Under the pieces are notes generated by a model. That model saw nothing but the letters and a program-made list of their open reading frames with translations, did no database searches and had not been told where the DNA came from. A DNA stretch of 64,000 nt from Diorhabda sublineata. Taxonomy: Eukaryota > Arthropoda > Insecta > Coleoptera > Chrysomelidae. The position numbers and the translations under genes are program-made. The stretch spans positions 10,049,001 to 10,113,000 of the forward strand of contig NC_079477.1 in the NCBI RefSeq assembly GCF_026230105.1. Reading direction: 5' to 3'. Positions 1 to 11,831 of this stretch are shown one piece after another. How positions within the stretch are numbered: position 1 is the first letter of the stretch; each line of letters begins with the position of its first letter.

Positions 1-397
1 GTTTCTATCTATTTGGTATCAAATTCGACTCACTGTCTCTTTAGATTTATCAATCCATCTTCTGTTATGCAGTCTCTACTACACAAATGTCTTTTCCAAC
101 TAGTATCATCCTGTTTGACAAGTCGCCATACTCATATCCATTCCATTAGAGCAACTTGTTTTATTACATTCTACATATTGCATCGAACTTGAGGACATGG
201 TTTGCTAATAAATTATCATCATATTGGCAAAAGATGTGGAATTATTAAACAATTTCTTTTGTTTAGTAACTGCTCTAGTTTCTCATAAAATTAGTGTTTC
301 GTAGTTAAATGTGAAAATCCGAGCAAGATGACTTTTAAAGCATATTGAAACATTGGATTTCAGAAAACATAGTCATTGTTTATAAACACATATATAA

Positions 398-431
<34 letters not shown>

Positions 432-1089
432 ACTTTGATTCTACCTAAATATAGATGAAAACCTGCTCCTACTTTTAAAACCAATATTAAATCTCACAGT
501 TCCGGCATAATTAAAAACTTGAACCAATGATATACATTTTTTACTGTTGAAAACCTACTCTGAAAATAGCCCTTAGGTTCGTTTAAAAAAAGAAAATAAT
601 ATGTTGTATAATAGTTCTTATATTTAAAATAACTTAGCTTTAGATAATACATTGCGTACTATTTGAAAATAAAATCATAAATAGCGGAAAGCACTCATGC
701 TGCATATCGATAAATTTTTTTAAAGCATATCTTTATATGGATTATTATAAGTTAATTAAAATTATTAGACACACAACTTCCTGAAGCTTTGTCAAACAAA
801 AGGCGATATTATCATACGCCAAAGCGTAACCAGGTAAACTCTTACAGTCTCTTCATTTTGTAGCGCTTCCTTGTATTGTGTTCGAACCATTGAAATAGAA
901 GGGAATGAAGAAGCAATATTATTTACATAATATTATATAATAGTATTTTCTAGAGAATAAATATATGGCGAAATATATTTGAAACATTTGTCTTTTAAAT
1001 ACAATTAATTTCATACATTCCCAATACAATTTGAATTAAGCTGATTTCCACAAATAGAAGTAAATCTAATATAGTTACAAGAGACTATT
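1..1089. other. AT-rich intergenic DNA, no gene seen
   Basis: No open frame with recognisable protein content on either strand. A short (TA)n run lies near 402-432. Confidence 0.6.
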
Positions 1090-1960
1090 TCAATGGAATA
1101 AAATCATGTTGAAAAGCTTACAATATCTAACAGGGTTGTCAGCTCTAAGCGTGCATCGCAAATATCTATGTCTTTCATATGTTTCCAAAATCTCTAGTAA
1201 TAAAAATACCCAACTCATACAAATACCTTCACAGATCGTTTCCAAAGAAACATACAGCAACAAGCTTCGAAAGAAACCTTAATGATCTACGAATCCCAAT
1301 TCCCAATACTCACCACCCTGGCTGATTCCCATACCGAAATTTAATACCACCCTTAATATGGCAAAATATTAGACTCAACCTTATTAAACCATCTTTAAAA
1401 TTGAATTTCAAACCTATCACTTCTACATAAATTGCAGAATTATATGCAATATTACAAGCACTCGTTCATATTAGAGAATCAAAAAAGTCCACTTAGCTCA
1501 CTTCAAACTATCCAACGCCTATATATCTACAAAGCTGAAATAGTGTACTTTAAAAATGAAGATGCCAGCGTCGAATTTATTCAATCTGAAAGAAATCAAA
1601 CAATCAGTGAATTCCTTGGCCCCAAACAACATCAAACAGACCACACCAAATGAGAATATTGCGCTAACGCCTGGGTCATAGCAATTTAAGCCGTAAAAAT
1701 CTTCTAATACGCACTGAGTTGCCAAAATGCGAAACCTGTGATGTAGATCTTAGTGTTAAACATAAACTAGCGCAGTGTAAACAATACGAAGACACAAGAA
1801 AGAAGTACGATATTTCGGTGAACTTCGGCAAAAACATGGATATGAATGTACTGTAATGTAATGTCAGTCCTCTGCCTATCCTCTGACTAATAACTGTAGT
1901 ATTTGAAACGACTAGAAACAATATGTCATTTGATATCAAATTTTTTCGTCTTTAAATTTA
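1090..1960 (+). mobile_element. jockey-like non-LTR retrotransposon relic (end of RT, RNase H, C-terminal zinc-knuckle-like part)
   Basis: Broken + strand coding relic read across several frames. Around 1131 a stretch reads GLSALSVHRKYLCLSYV, like the segment after the reverse transcriptase of insect LINEs. At 1435-1491 it reads AELYAILQALVHIRESKKS, which carries the conserved Glu of the RNase H 'AELYA' motif. The following 'SLQTIQRLY' also fits RNase H. At about 1720-1790 a cysteine/histidine stretch (PKCETCDVDLSVKHKLAQC) matches the C-terminal CCHC-like end of these elements. Stops and frameshifts show that it is dead. The family assignment rests on recalled motif patterns, not on an alignment. 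Confidence 0.72.
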
Positions 1961-3462
1961 TTAATAATTCCTATTATTAAAATTGAATATTGTTTTAAAA
2001 ACTATTTGTTATGTGTTTCATTCATATTTTAATTTTATTCTGAAAACTCATAGAACTCTCAATTGAAATATTCATTTTGCATTGAAATTTTAAATTCTAC
2101 TCCATTTGTTTAGGTCCCTTTTATAACCAACAACTTTGTACGTGAACCTTTTTTTAAAAATTCTCTTCTTCTTGTATTTAAAGAATTTTGGATGTTTATA
2201 TTTGATTGTATGTTTTTCTGATATATAATGCAGTTTTATTTTTTTTATCATCTTAATGACTTTCTAATCTATTATCTAAATACTGGGGTGTCTATCCTAT
2301 GTAAATAGCATAACAATTATCACAAAGTACTTGATATATCACATTACTTCTTTTATTTTGGGGTCATTTAGATTCAAATTCAGTAAAATATGTGAAATGT
2401 ATTTTTTTGCCATCAAAGAATTTTCTGAAATACATAACTTTTTGCAAAAGAAACTAGCATTTTATATATTTAAAATTATTTAATAATGAAAAAATATTAA
2501 TTCTAAAGTAACATTAATTACAATGAATCCAGAAAAAATAACTTAACCTATGAAATTAAAGTTTTATTTTCACAAAACAAAAACTATTCAAATGCACTGT
2601 TGAATCAATATAAAATTGCCAAAAACAAACGTGAGCGTAAATAAAATAAAATACTTGGAGTGGAATCTTTTTTGTTATATGTAGAAGGCAGTTATTCCTC
2701 TTGTACTCTTAAGTCAATGGTTGGAAAACTGAATGAAACAAGAAACGAGCGTTAATATTATACATGACTCTAGTGGACTGTATTTGATGACAGATTCGTG
2801 TAGCACATTCTGAATTCTTGTAACACTCTCTGTTTAACAAAGACTACATTTTTTAATCACAATGAACAAATATCATTTATAGATTCTTTAATTTTTTTAT
2901 TCGTTTGATTTTTTAATTTAATATTGTTAAAAGAATGGAAGATATTGCAACAGTATAGTGACTACATACACGGTTTTTACTTTTCATCTGATATGCATAA
3001 ACTTGTATATTTAGTACGAAATTAAAGATTACCTTTAGTAAGTTGTGTTTTATTTATTCTTCAACATTCTCATCAAAAAATTACGATCCGTGATTTTAAA
3101 GCAGTAAGTATTTACTACAAACTCAAAAACTCTAATATTTCACTTATTGTCTCAAATGTGACGGAATGGAGTGACCTAAGAAAAACATTTCAAAACAAAA
3201 ACTATGAAACACGAACGTAACGAATTGAAATAACAGTTTATCCACTTATATAAGAGATCCCTCGACTTCACGTGTTTAAACAAAATACGTCTTTTCTGGA
3301 AACCGTGCGTCTTTAGGATTTACAAATTATCTTAAACCATCGGTACTCTCATCTTTTAAGACCCAGTTTTACAAGTTTGAACGTCAAAAGTCAGCTTACA
3401 CTATAGATATCGATTTTTTTCACGCCTTATAGATGGCGTTTGTCGAAAAATTACAGTATAAA
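1961..3462. other. AT-rich intergenic DNA, no gene seen
   Basis: No supported gene, RNA or transposon signature. Poly-T and poly-A tracts are frequent. Confidence 0.5.
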
Positions 3463-3786
3463 CGTTACTGGTGGTCTTCTTCTTCTTCTTCTTGTAGTAG
3501 GACGAGGTCCTGTCAGGTCTGTCATCTGCCCTCTTGTGACGCCGATGTCCAGCTATCGTACCAGCGTTTTGGTGGCCTACCGATTGGGCGTCTTGTGTCT
3601 GGTTTCTGTGTTTTAGCCCATTTGGCAATCCGTTCTGGAGCCATTCGTTCTACATGGTCTCTCCATTGTCGGTGTCTTGCTCTTACCCATCTAACGACAT
3701 CTTGTACTCCCAGTTCTCTTAAGGTATCTGTGTTGGGTATTCTATCGTGGAGTGTGGTACCCTTTATTGTTCGTTACTGGTGGTCT
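3463..3786 (-). mobile_element. 5'-truncated LINE 3' end with 15-bp target-site duplication
   Basis: The - strand reads the C-terminal end of an RTE-like LINE polyprotein: TDTLRELGVQDVVRWVRAR, then HRQWRDHVERMAPERIAKW, then RRPIGRPPKRWYDSW, then a stop. The element ends in a (GAA)n tail, seen as (CTT)n on the + strand at about 3478-3493. The 15-mer CGTTACTGGTGGTCT stands on both sides (3463-3477 and 3772-3786). This is what target-primed reverse transcription leaves, so the boundaries are well fixed: the body is 3478-3771 and lacks everything 5' of the C-terminal region. Confidence 0.85.
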
Positions 3787-4602
3787 GGGGGTATTTTAAA
3801 CTTCAGTTTAATATAAAATGGAGGATCCGGCCTAACTTTTTCAAATTGCTTACATTTTTTCAATATTTTAAACGGTTTTGGTAGGATGATTTAAGATTCA
3901 CATTTTATATTTGATGACGAGAAAATAACAAGTTATTCGTTTTAGAGCAAATATTTAAATTGTCCCACTTATTTTTCAAATTTGTTGTGCTTCTATCGAA
4001 ATTATTTCTTTGTATTTTTTCAAAAGGTTTACCAAGAGTACTACTTTAATTTTAAAACAAATATCGGTAAAATTTTGTGTTTGTGACAACTGGCAGAAAA
4101 ATGTCTGTTCAACTGTTACTTGTAACATAGAGAATTAATCTTGGTTTGAACTTTAGTTTAAACTTTAATTTAATCCCTAGTTTTACCCTAGGTTGTGAAA
4201 TTAACCCTCAACAACGCTTATAGATATTGAATTGAAATCTCAGAAAAACTTAAAGTTTGCTTTTATTACTGATTTTATGTTCAAAACTTTATGTCAAGTA
4301 AACTATGCATGAAAATTTCACAAATTATTAGAACTTTTAGAATAAACAAGTCATAGGATAGGAGTCCACAAATAAATTATGCCGGCTTTGCCCAAATCAC
4401 AATTACTATCCATTGCCAGCAACTTTTTCATGATCTCAAACTAAGGCCGATAAAATATTCACTATTAAAAAAAAGGAGTGTATTTGCGAAAAAGTGGAAA
4501 ATGTTTAGAAAGTTGTTTAAAAGAGGGTTTACTGAGGATCATTAATAAATTTTTACATTAAGAAAAGTAAAATATTGTACTTAGAACTCTCGTTTCTAAA
4601 GA
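3787..4602. other. AT-rich intergenic DNA, no gene seen
   Basis: Nothing recognisable on either strand. Confidence 0.5.
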
Positions 4603-4932
4603 ATGAATATTGTAGTAGATGAGTGGCTCCTACTTGTGATTTGGCTTATGTATATTCTGGAGACTGCATTTCATTGTTACATGCTAGGCAAACTGACCGC
4701 GTTTGTACAGACACGATTGATTAGAGTGATATATCGCAACATCCCAAAGAAACTATTACGGCATGAAGTGATCTGCAGTAGGGCCACACGTAGGTACAAC
4801 CTTACCCAACACGTAAGTCAAATAGATATTATCCATTTTTCACCTGATAGTGTACCTTTCCAATTATTCTCAATTTTGTTAATAATACTCAATCTTAAAG
4901 TATGGAAAGTACTAAACAGAGATTATAACTAG
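4603..4932 (+). CDS. 109-codon ORF, possibly the degenerate C-terminus of a LINE
   Basis: An open frame of 109 codons without a recognised domain. Its middle (PKKLLRHEVICSRATRRYNL) resembles the arginine-rich region near the C-terminus of some insect non-LTR polyproteins, followed by hydrophobic residues. No splice signals, signal peptide or conserved neighbours support a host gene. It is best taken as a transposon fragment or a chance ORF. Confidence 0.3.
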   Translation: MNIVVDEWLLLVIWLMYILETAFHCYMLGKLTAFVQTRLIRVIYRNIPKKLLRHEVICSRATRRYNLTQHVSQIDIIHFSPDSVPFQLFSILLIILNLKVWKVLNRDYN

Positions 4933-5229
4933 GGAGAAAGAAATATATGAGTCATTGTAAGCCTCTACTGAAAAATACAGATTCTCTGGAGTTGGAGCAT
5001 TTTTTAGCTATTGATTTTTCAAAGCTAACGATGAAGATATTGTTATGAACTCGTCCTCGAAATGATCGGTGAAGCCAATCCTGTTCGGTTATAATGGATG
5101 ATATGGTGGATAATGGTTTTAAGAACTAATATATAGGAAGACCTTATTATTTATTTGTTTGTTTATCTACTTTCTACAATTATTTCAGAACTTCATTTAG
5201 GTATGGATCAAAACATTGAAAAGTAATAT

Positions 5230-5345
5230 GTGAATATAACTAAATTATATAAGTGATGAATAGTTATTTACTAGTGTAGTTGGTGAATAAATCAAGTAAG
5301 AGATAGATATATAAATTCACCCCACCGCTAGAAATAGTTCAAATG
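5230..5345 (+). mobile_element. LTR fragment related to the one at 37.4-37.6 kb
   Basis: The stretch around AAGAGATAGATATATAAATT and the following CACCCCACCGCTAGAAATAG aligns with the LTR-like sequence at 37545-37612, which shows AAGAGACAGTGTCTATTAAT, then CACCCCACGAGTAGAAAGAG. Both run on to a shared GAAAAACATTA end. No primer-binding site follows here, so this looks like the right end of a solo or 3' LTR. Seen by eye; divergence is substantial. Confidence 0.5.
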
Positions 5346-7449
5346 AATATGAAAAACATTACAATATAAATCCATTGTTTGCTATCGATGAAACCAGCAG
5401 ATATATTTCTAAAAAGTGATGTCCAAAGAAAGTTTTGTGATGATTCTCATAGGACTTCGAATTGATGATGCATACACCAGAGCCCAAAGAAAAGAGTCGG
5501 ACATCGTGGCACCAATTGCATATATATTTTATTAATATATCGCCCAATGTCAAAAGTATTTTATAATTGGCGGAACCTATTACTTTTACAATCACTTATT
5601 ATAGGAACCTCAGGCAAAATCACGACTGACAATTATCTTTCCTATATTGGGGTATATAAAGATTTCAAATAAATGCGATAACATAAGTCTGAACTCTGAA
5701 AAAGAGTAAAAGGAAAATTCCTTTCCAAAAACCGCCAAATTCCGTCATCTGTATATGGTTTCATAAAAGAAGCAAAACTATTACGATGCCTCATAGAAAG
5801 AACTAATTCTTCTAGATAAATTCCCGAAATCATTTCCTTTTATAACTCGTGGAAAGGGATCGATTCTTTGGATAAAAAGTGTGCCAAATACAAATGTCTA
5901 AGACGATAGCCATTGTTCATAATCTATAGGGTCCTGAATATTGCTGCTGCCAATTAATTTTTATTGTACCAGCATCCAAGATTCATGAAAGCCTGTAGAA
6001 AATTTTTAGTAACGCTGCATCTAAAGCGGAGATATGCAACTCCGCAAGTTTCACAATTTTCATCCCCATTTGACCATATTCTAGACAAGGCCAATCAAGC
6101 AGCGATTCACATTCGTTACTACATATGAAAAAGTTTTATATATATTTGGATTGAAGATATATTTAATATATAGTAATGAAGAAATTAGAATCTTTCTTGA
6201 TGCTTACGTATTACATTTTTATATAAATTAGTTATAATGGGAATAAATTAAAATGTGTATGAGAAATAAGTAGGATTATTATATAGTAAATAATAAAATT
6301 AATTTAATGAGCTCCAAGAACATATTTGTGATTTTCAAATCAATCTATGGTTCCAAAATGTTTATCAAACAAGTCTATCAACAAGATTATACACGATACC
6401 ACCAAGACAATCCGTTCCATAAAAAAACAATTCACTTCTCTCTAATAAAAGCATAATTCGAGATTTATACAATTATATAGTGCGTCTTTAAAATCGCACA
6501 TAAATTCTTTTTAATCAAATATCTCGTTCCACAACAGCAGTATCGCTGATATTAATAAGAATTTTATATATCATATAAAAAATATAATAAAATAGAGTAA
6601 CTCTCGAAACAAACCTTATTGGGTGATAATGATTAGCTGCGGTCTTATTCCCAGATAAATACTCGATTATGTTATGAAAGAATAATCAATAATACAGGGT
6701 CTTCCAAAGGTAACACCCCACTTTAAATTAGAGATTTTCCTTCCTGAACAGAAATTGTACCACAAATGGGTTAAAATGATACAAAGACGACAAAAAAGAA
6801 AATTTCATGACAATAACTATTATTACAAAGTAATTGATCAAATTCTACCAAGAACAACAAAAAAACGTATGTCTAAATTGTTCTCCATTGACCAATAAAG
6901 AATTATTGAACTAGATAAGAAATTCGTCTTCATCATTTCTTTTTTTCTGTTCTTTCGATATTCAATGATCCCGTAAAAAAATTGCAGTGGAATAAGTTCA
7001 GATGATCGACTGATCCATTACATTGTCTCAATCTTCAGTCTAAATTGTTGGCAATTTGAATATCAGGAACAATCTGAAGGGAATTAATGTAATGTACTGA
7101 AAACCAAATTAAAATCCTCCTGTCCATTTTCCTTCAAAGGAATATAAGCCAATGATTGAACTTCTCACAATACTAACCGAAATCTTAATTTTTTATTGCC
7201 TTTCATCACATATGGTTTTCATCAGACCAATATTGAATACTTTTTTGCTTAAAGAATCTTTAACCACAATCACTTTATAATTGTAATTCAATCAATCTTG
7301 AATCAATTACTTGTCACTTGGTTATTATAATAATATCAATATAAATAAAAATTATATTATCAGACATTTCTTTTTATGTTTTATCATATTGGGTTATTTT
7401 TGGAGTAGAGGACTCCAATTTGGCATCATTATTTCTTTATGTTAGTTTG
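5346..7449. other. intergenic DNA without a supported gene
   Basis: Two short - strand open frames (5359-5595 and 5642-5833) were read and show no recognisable domain. The rest is AT-rich filler. Confidence 0.45.
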
Positions 7450-8130
7450 TTATGGTAATTAATCCACATAGAATGACACCGGAGCAGAAATATTTCCAGC
7501 TTGTTAATTTTGAAAGGAATGGCTCATTTTGAATGATATATCAAGCATTAAAGGACTTTTATTATGCTCATAATAGTCTTAGGAAATGGTCATTTCGAAA
7601 CTGGGTCGTTTTCGCAATGTGTTTACTCTAATCGACAATATCCATTCCACAAACCGTACGCGATTGACACCGTTCATCGTACTGTTTTACGTAAATATAT
7701 AGATATGCGTCTCTATGGAATTCAACTTGTTTATACGTCTTACATTAACGAAAAGAGAAGACGTAAGCATAGCGATCGATCCAATGGTTAAGTATTCAAA
7801 GAAAACTACCGAATTCAGTGCGATAAGTATCCATTAGTTTTTGTCGAAACTCCGTTACACCCAAAAGTAACCATTTGGTACGCTTTAAGGGGCTAGTGGT
7901 ACAATTGCCTCCTAAGTTTCCAGAAATTGTAATAATAAAAACGTAAACTGTAAGCAATACAGAGATGTGATTACTAACTCTTTTTGGACCAGCTGGAAAG
8001 CTTAGTTTTGCAGACATGTGGTTTCAGCTGGATGGCACAGGACGTGCGAATTAATTAATGTACTCTAAGAAACATTTGAGCAACGATTAATTTCACGAAA
8101 TAGACCTGTTTACTGGCGACACTATCAGAT
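7450..8130 (+). pseudogene. decayed IS630/mariner-type transposase (DUF4817-like N-terminus)
   Basis: The + strand shows the order expected for an insect transposase with a DUF4817-type helix-turn-helix: MTPEQKYFQLVNFERNGSF near 7471, FETGSFS near 7594, then TVHRTVLRKYIDMRLYGIQL near 7670-7730. After frameshifts come HPKVTIWYAL near 7860 and NNKNVNCKQYRDVITN near 7930. Then follow MWFQLDGTGRA (family pattern WFQQDGA) at about 8016 and an ISRNRPVYW-like stretch near 8095. Stops and several frame changes make it non-functional. It lies about 300 bp upstream of the GH1 start and may bound that gene's promoter. Confidence 0.7.
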
Positions 8131-8305
8131 AATTTTCTTTGCGAATTTGCAGATAAATCAGAAATACTTGAGTACTTGGAAAATAACATTAGATGCGTCA
8201 TATCATGCAGTGCTGCATGTGTAAAAATTGTAACTCTAGATCATTTCATGCAAGCGCATGTATAATTTCATGTACAAAAATTGATCTGTTTTATTAGGAC
8301 CTCAC

Positions 8306-8313
8306 TATATAAA
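8306..8313 (+). promoter_or_regulatory. putative TATA box of the GH1 gene
   Basis: TATATAAA lies 106 bp upstream of the GH1 ATG, suiting a transcription start about 25-30 bp further on, near 8335. AT-rich context makes chance matches common, so this is only a candidate. Confidence 0.4.
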
Positions 8314-8418
8314 CCCAATTCATTATCTATTTATCTATTTATCGCTATAAATGTGAATATCCTTAAAAAGATACGCTTTCTACTAAGATTCACATCAAAT
8401 TTATATATTACAATAAAC

Positions 8419-11400
8419 ATGATTGTCAAACGTGTATGTACTTTGATTATTTTAGTAACAGCAAGGTAAATCTCTTTATTAATTTCCATAGTAATCAGAA
8501 TTCATTATTTTCTGTTACACACTGGTTAGAAAATTAATTTTTTATTCAATTCTTTCCCAATAATATGATTCGGGTGTTTTAGGTTCACACGAATCAATAT
8601 CCTAATTACCGTTTTATTACTGAATCCAAATTATTAAAAAATTGTCAAATATACTGTCATATTTCTGTTCACCTAAGCACCCTTTTATCTATTAAATCAA
8701 TCATATTTGGGTCATACTTTTAGGTATACCAATGGAGAAAATAATGGCTCTTTTCCTGATACTTTTTTATTTGGAGTAGCAATTTCTTCATATCAATCCG
8801 AAGGAGCTTGGAATGTGGACGGTAAAAGTGAAAGTATTTGGGATGCATTTACACATAAAAATCCTTCTCCTATAAAAGGCGGCCATAATGGTGATGTTGC
8901 CTGTGATTCTTATCATAGATACAAAGAAGATATTGCACTGGCAGCTGGACTGGGACTCGATTTTTATAGATTTTCAATTTCATGGTCAAGGTAATATCAT
9001 GTAATTCTATTGAAAACGAATGTAGTATACACCTCTCATGAATATGTCTCTAGAAAATTAAGACAATATTATTCTCAAAACATGTCAAATTCTTTTTTGT
9101 CTGTTTGTTTCGATAACAAGCGAAGCACCAATATTTCTAAATTTTTCAAACCTAAATATGCCATTGGCTTTAAACGCATTAGGTATATGTCTCCATATCG
9201 AGAATTATTTTCCTCTTCTTCTATAGAATTCTTTATGCCCTTTTAATCGTCAGAATACTAGAGTTTTAGTTTTCAACCATTTTCTCACTCTTTCCGATAT
9301 TTTGCTACTTTATTTATTTGCGGTATTGTTTTCCTTCCTATCCTATTTGCGGTAGTTGACAATCTACTTCTTAGGCTTTGTGGTGTTCTCTTTATATATC
9401 CCTATATCTTTTAACTATTGTGTTTCCTATTGGCTACTGTTTGAGGTTCTCTATAGTCAATATTTTCATTTCTTATCCCGTCCGTCCTCTTTTTCCCTGT
9501 TTTCCTAAGTTGTTTCATCTCTGCTGCTACTATTTTACGCTGTGTCTTTTTGTTCAGTAACCCCGAGATATTTTACGGAAGTACTGTTATCCATTTGGAA
9601 TAAGGTATATTTGATAAGATATACCAATGTGATCCCTCTATCTATCCTTTGTCCATCGATAATTAAATCTTTCCCATTCTCGGTTTATTGCCATCTTTTT
9701 ATATTTTTTGATTTTGACTTCGATTCTCAGATCTCCTATTATCTTTATCCATGTTTTTATTTTTTCTTCCATTTTCTGAAATGTATCTGATAGTACTACT
9801 TTGTCATTCGCATATACTAATTCATCTGTTTTCACTTATCCAATTTATAACTAGTATAAATAGAAGAGGACTGAGACTGTCTATTTGTTTTACACCCATC
9901 TCTATCCTAAACTCTGTGAATCTTCTTTCTGGGATCTCTATTTTTTTCATATGATCCCACATCATTTTTCTATCTATTTAGTCGAAAGTATCTTTCAAAT
10001 CGAAAGATGTAATTTTTTCTTCTCATATTCTATTTTCTTTTCTATTAAACTCTTAATATGTATTTCCTTTTCTATAGGCAGTTTGCTCCTACTCCATTTC
10101 CTCATAAATATATTTCCTTATCTTCGTCTCTTTGATTCTCGTATATGTTTCTAAACCAACTAACGAAACTTGTTTTCAAAATTAACACTAATGATTTTTA
10201 ACTATTATGATCTTCAGCTACAACTCACATAAAATAATTGGTTTATTCAGAGAATATTTACAAATAATGGCAGTTCTCAATCTTACCAATTGAATAATAT
10301 TGGAAATTCGTTGGAATAATAGTATTGAATCATCATGTCAAAAATCAAATTAAATTTACGAAATTTATAGAAAATATCTTTTACTGCGATCACATCCATT
10401 CCACAACAAACATAACTGTCTCGAAAGCCTGTTTTGAAACCAATGCACTTTACTATCGGATCTAGAAACTAATCTGCTTCAATTGAGCATCTACTGATAC
10501 ACACAACGCTCCTGTAATTGGAAAATTACCAACTATTGAGCATTATCAGTATGTTTCTTAGCGGTGTCGTGATTCAGTTATCTTTGCGAGCCACTGCTCT
10601 AAGGTATAACATAATACATAAAAATATCACCAATTTTTTAGAGTCCTTCCAACTGGTTACGACAATGAAGTAAATGAAATTGGATTACAATATTATAAAA
10701 ACTTCGTGGCAGAAATAAGAAAATATGACATGATTCCTGTAGCAACAATCTACCATTGGGATCTTCCAAATAATCTTGTATCCATTGGCTGGGATAATTT
10801 AAAAATGGTAGATCTTTTCGTGAATTATTCAAGGGTGGTTATTAAAAATCTACCAGATGTGGGAGTCTGGCTTACAATAAACGAACCAAAACAAATATGT
10901 CACAGTGGCTATGGCGATACACTCTTAGCCCCGGCAAAAAATAGCAGCGGTTTAGCTGAATATATGTGTGCATATGTAGTCCTCAAAGCACATGCTGAAA
11001 CATACCATATGTATAAAGAAGAGTTCAATAACTATACAGGTAACTATTATTCCAAGAAGTATTCATATCAAATATATAGCTAGCAAAATCAATCAATTCG
11101 ATGCTCAATATTCAGACAATCCAATGGGCTACTTTCTGAACCCACTTTAATCAACTTCAAAAGTTCATACCCAACGATATACAAATTATTTCGTTGTGAA
11201 AAACAGTATCTATTTTCTGTCATCAAAATCCTAACCGTGATTAAATATCTAGTCTAATGACAATGAATAATTTAAATTTGGTATATATACAATACACCAA
11301 AAGTATTTTATTCAATTCAATATTTTTCCATTGTTAAAATTTTAATTTGCAGCAAAAATGTCTATAGTTATAGACTGTCAATGGTATGAACCCTTAACTA

Positions 11401-11755
11401 GTTCAGCAGCAGATAAAGAAGCAGCAGAAAGGTTTATAAACTTTGAAGTGAGTATATGATTATCAATATAATATCAACACTTGAAAAGAGTTGAATATCG
11501 AACTGTTTAATATTTTTTTTTGGGAAGTAGTACGCCTACGCAAACTGCGTATGAAGGCTCTTCACCATTATCTACGACAGCGCACCTTCCCATACCACCA
11601 TTGCTAAATTCACGAATTGCACTTTAAATTGGTTTATCAACCACTGTATTCACCAGATATATTCAACATACCAGGACGTTATCTAATACGTAAACGTCTA
11701 TTTTGAGGAGAAAGACAGCAACGATTAATTTGAAGGGTTAAAAAGGATAGAAAAA

Positions 11756-11831
<76 letters not shown>

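Noticed and set aside
7796..8017. - strand ORF of 73 codons
   Set aside because: It is the antisense of the + strand transposase relic at 7450-8130.
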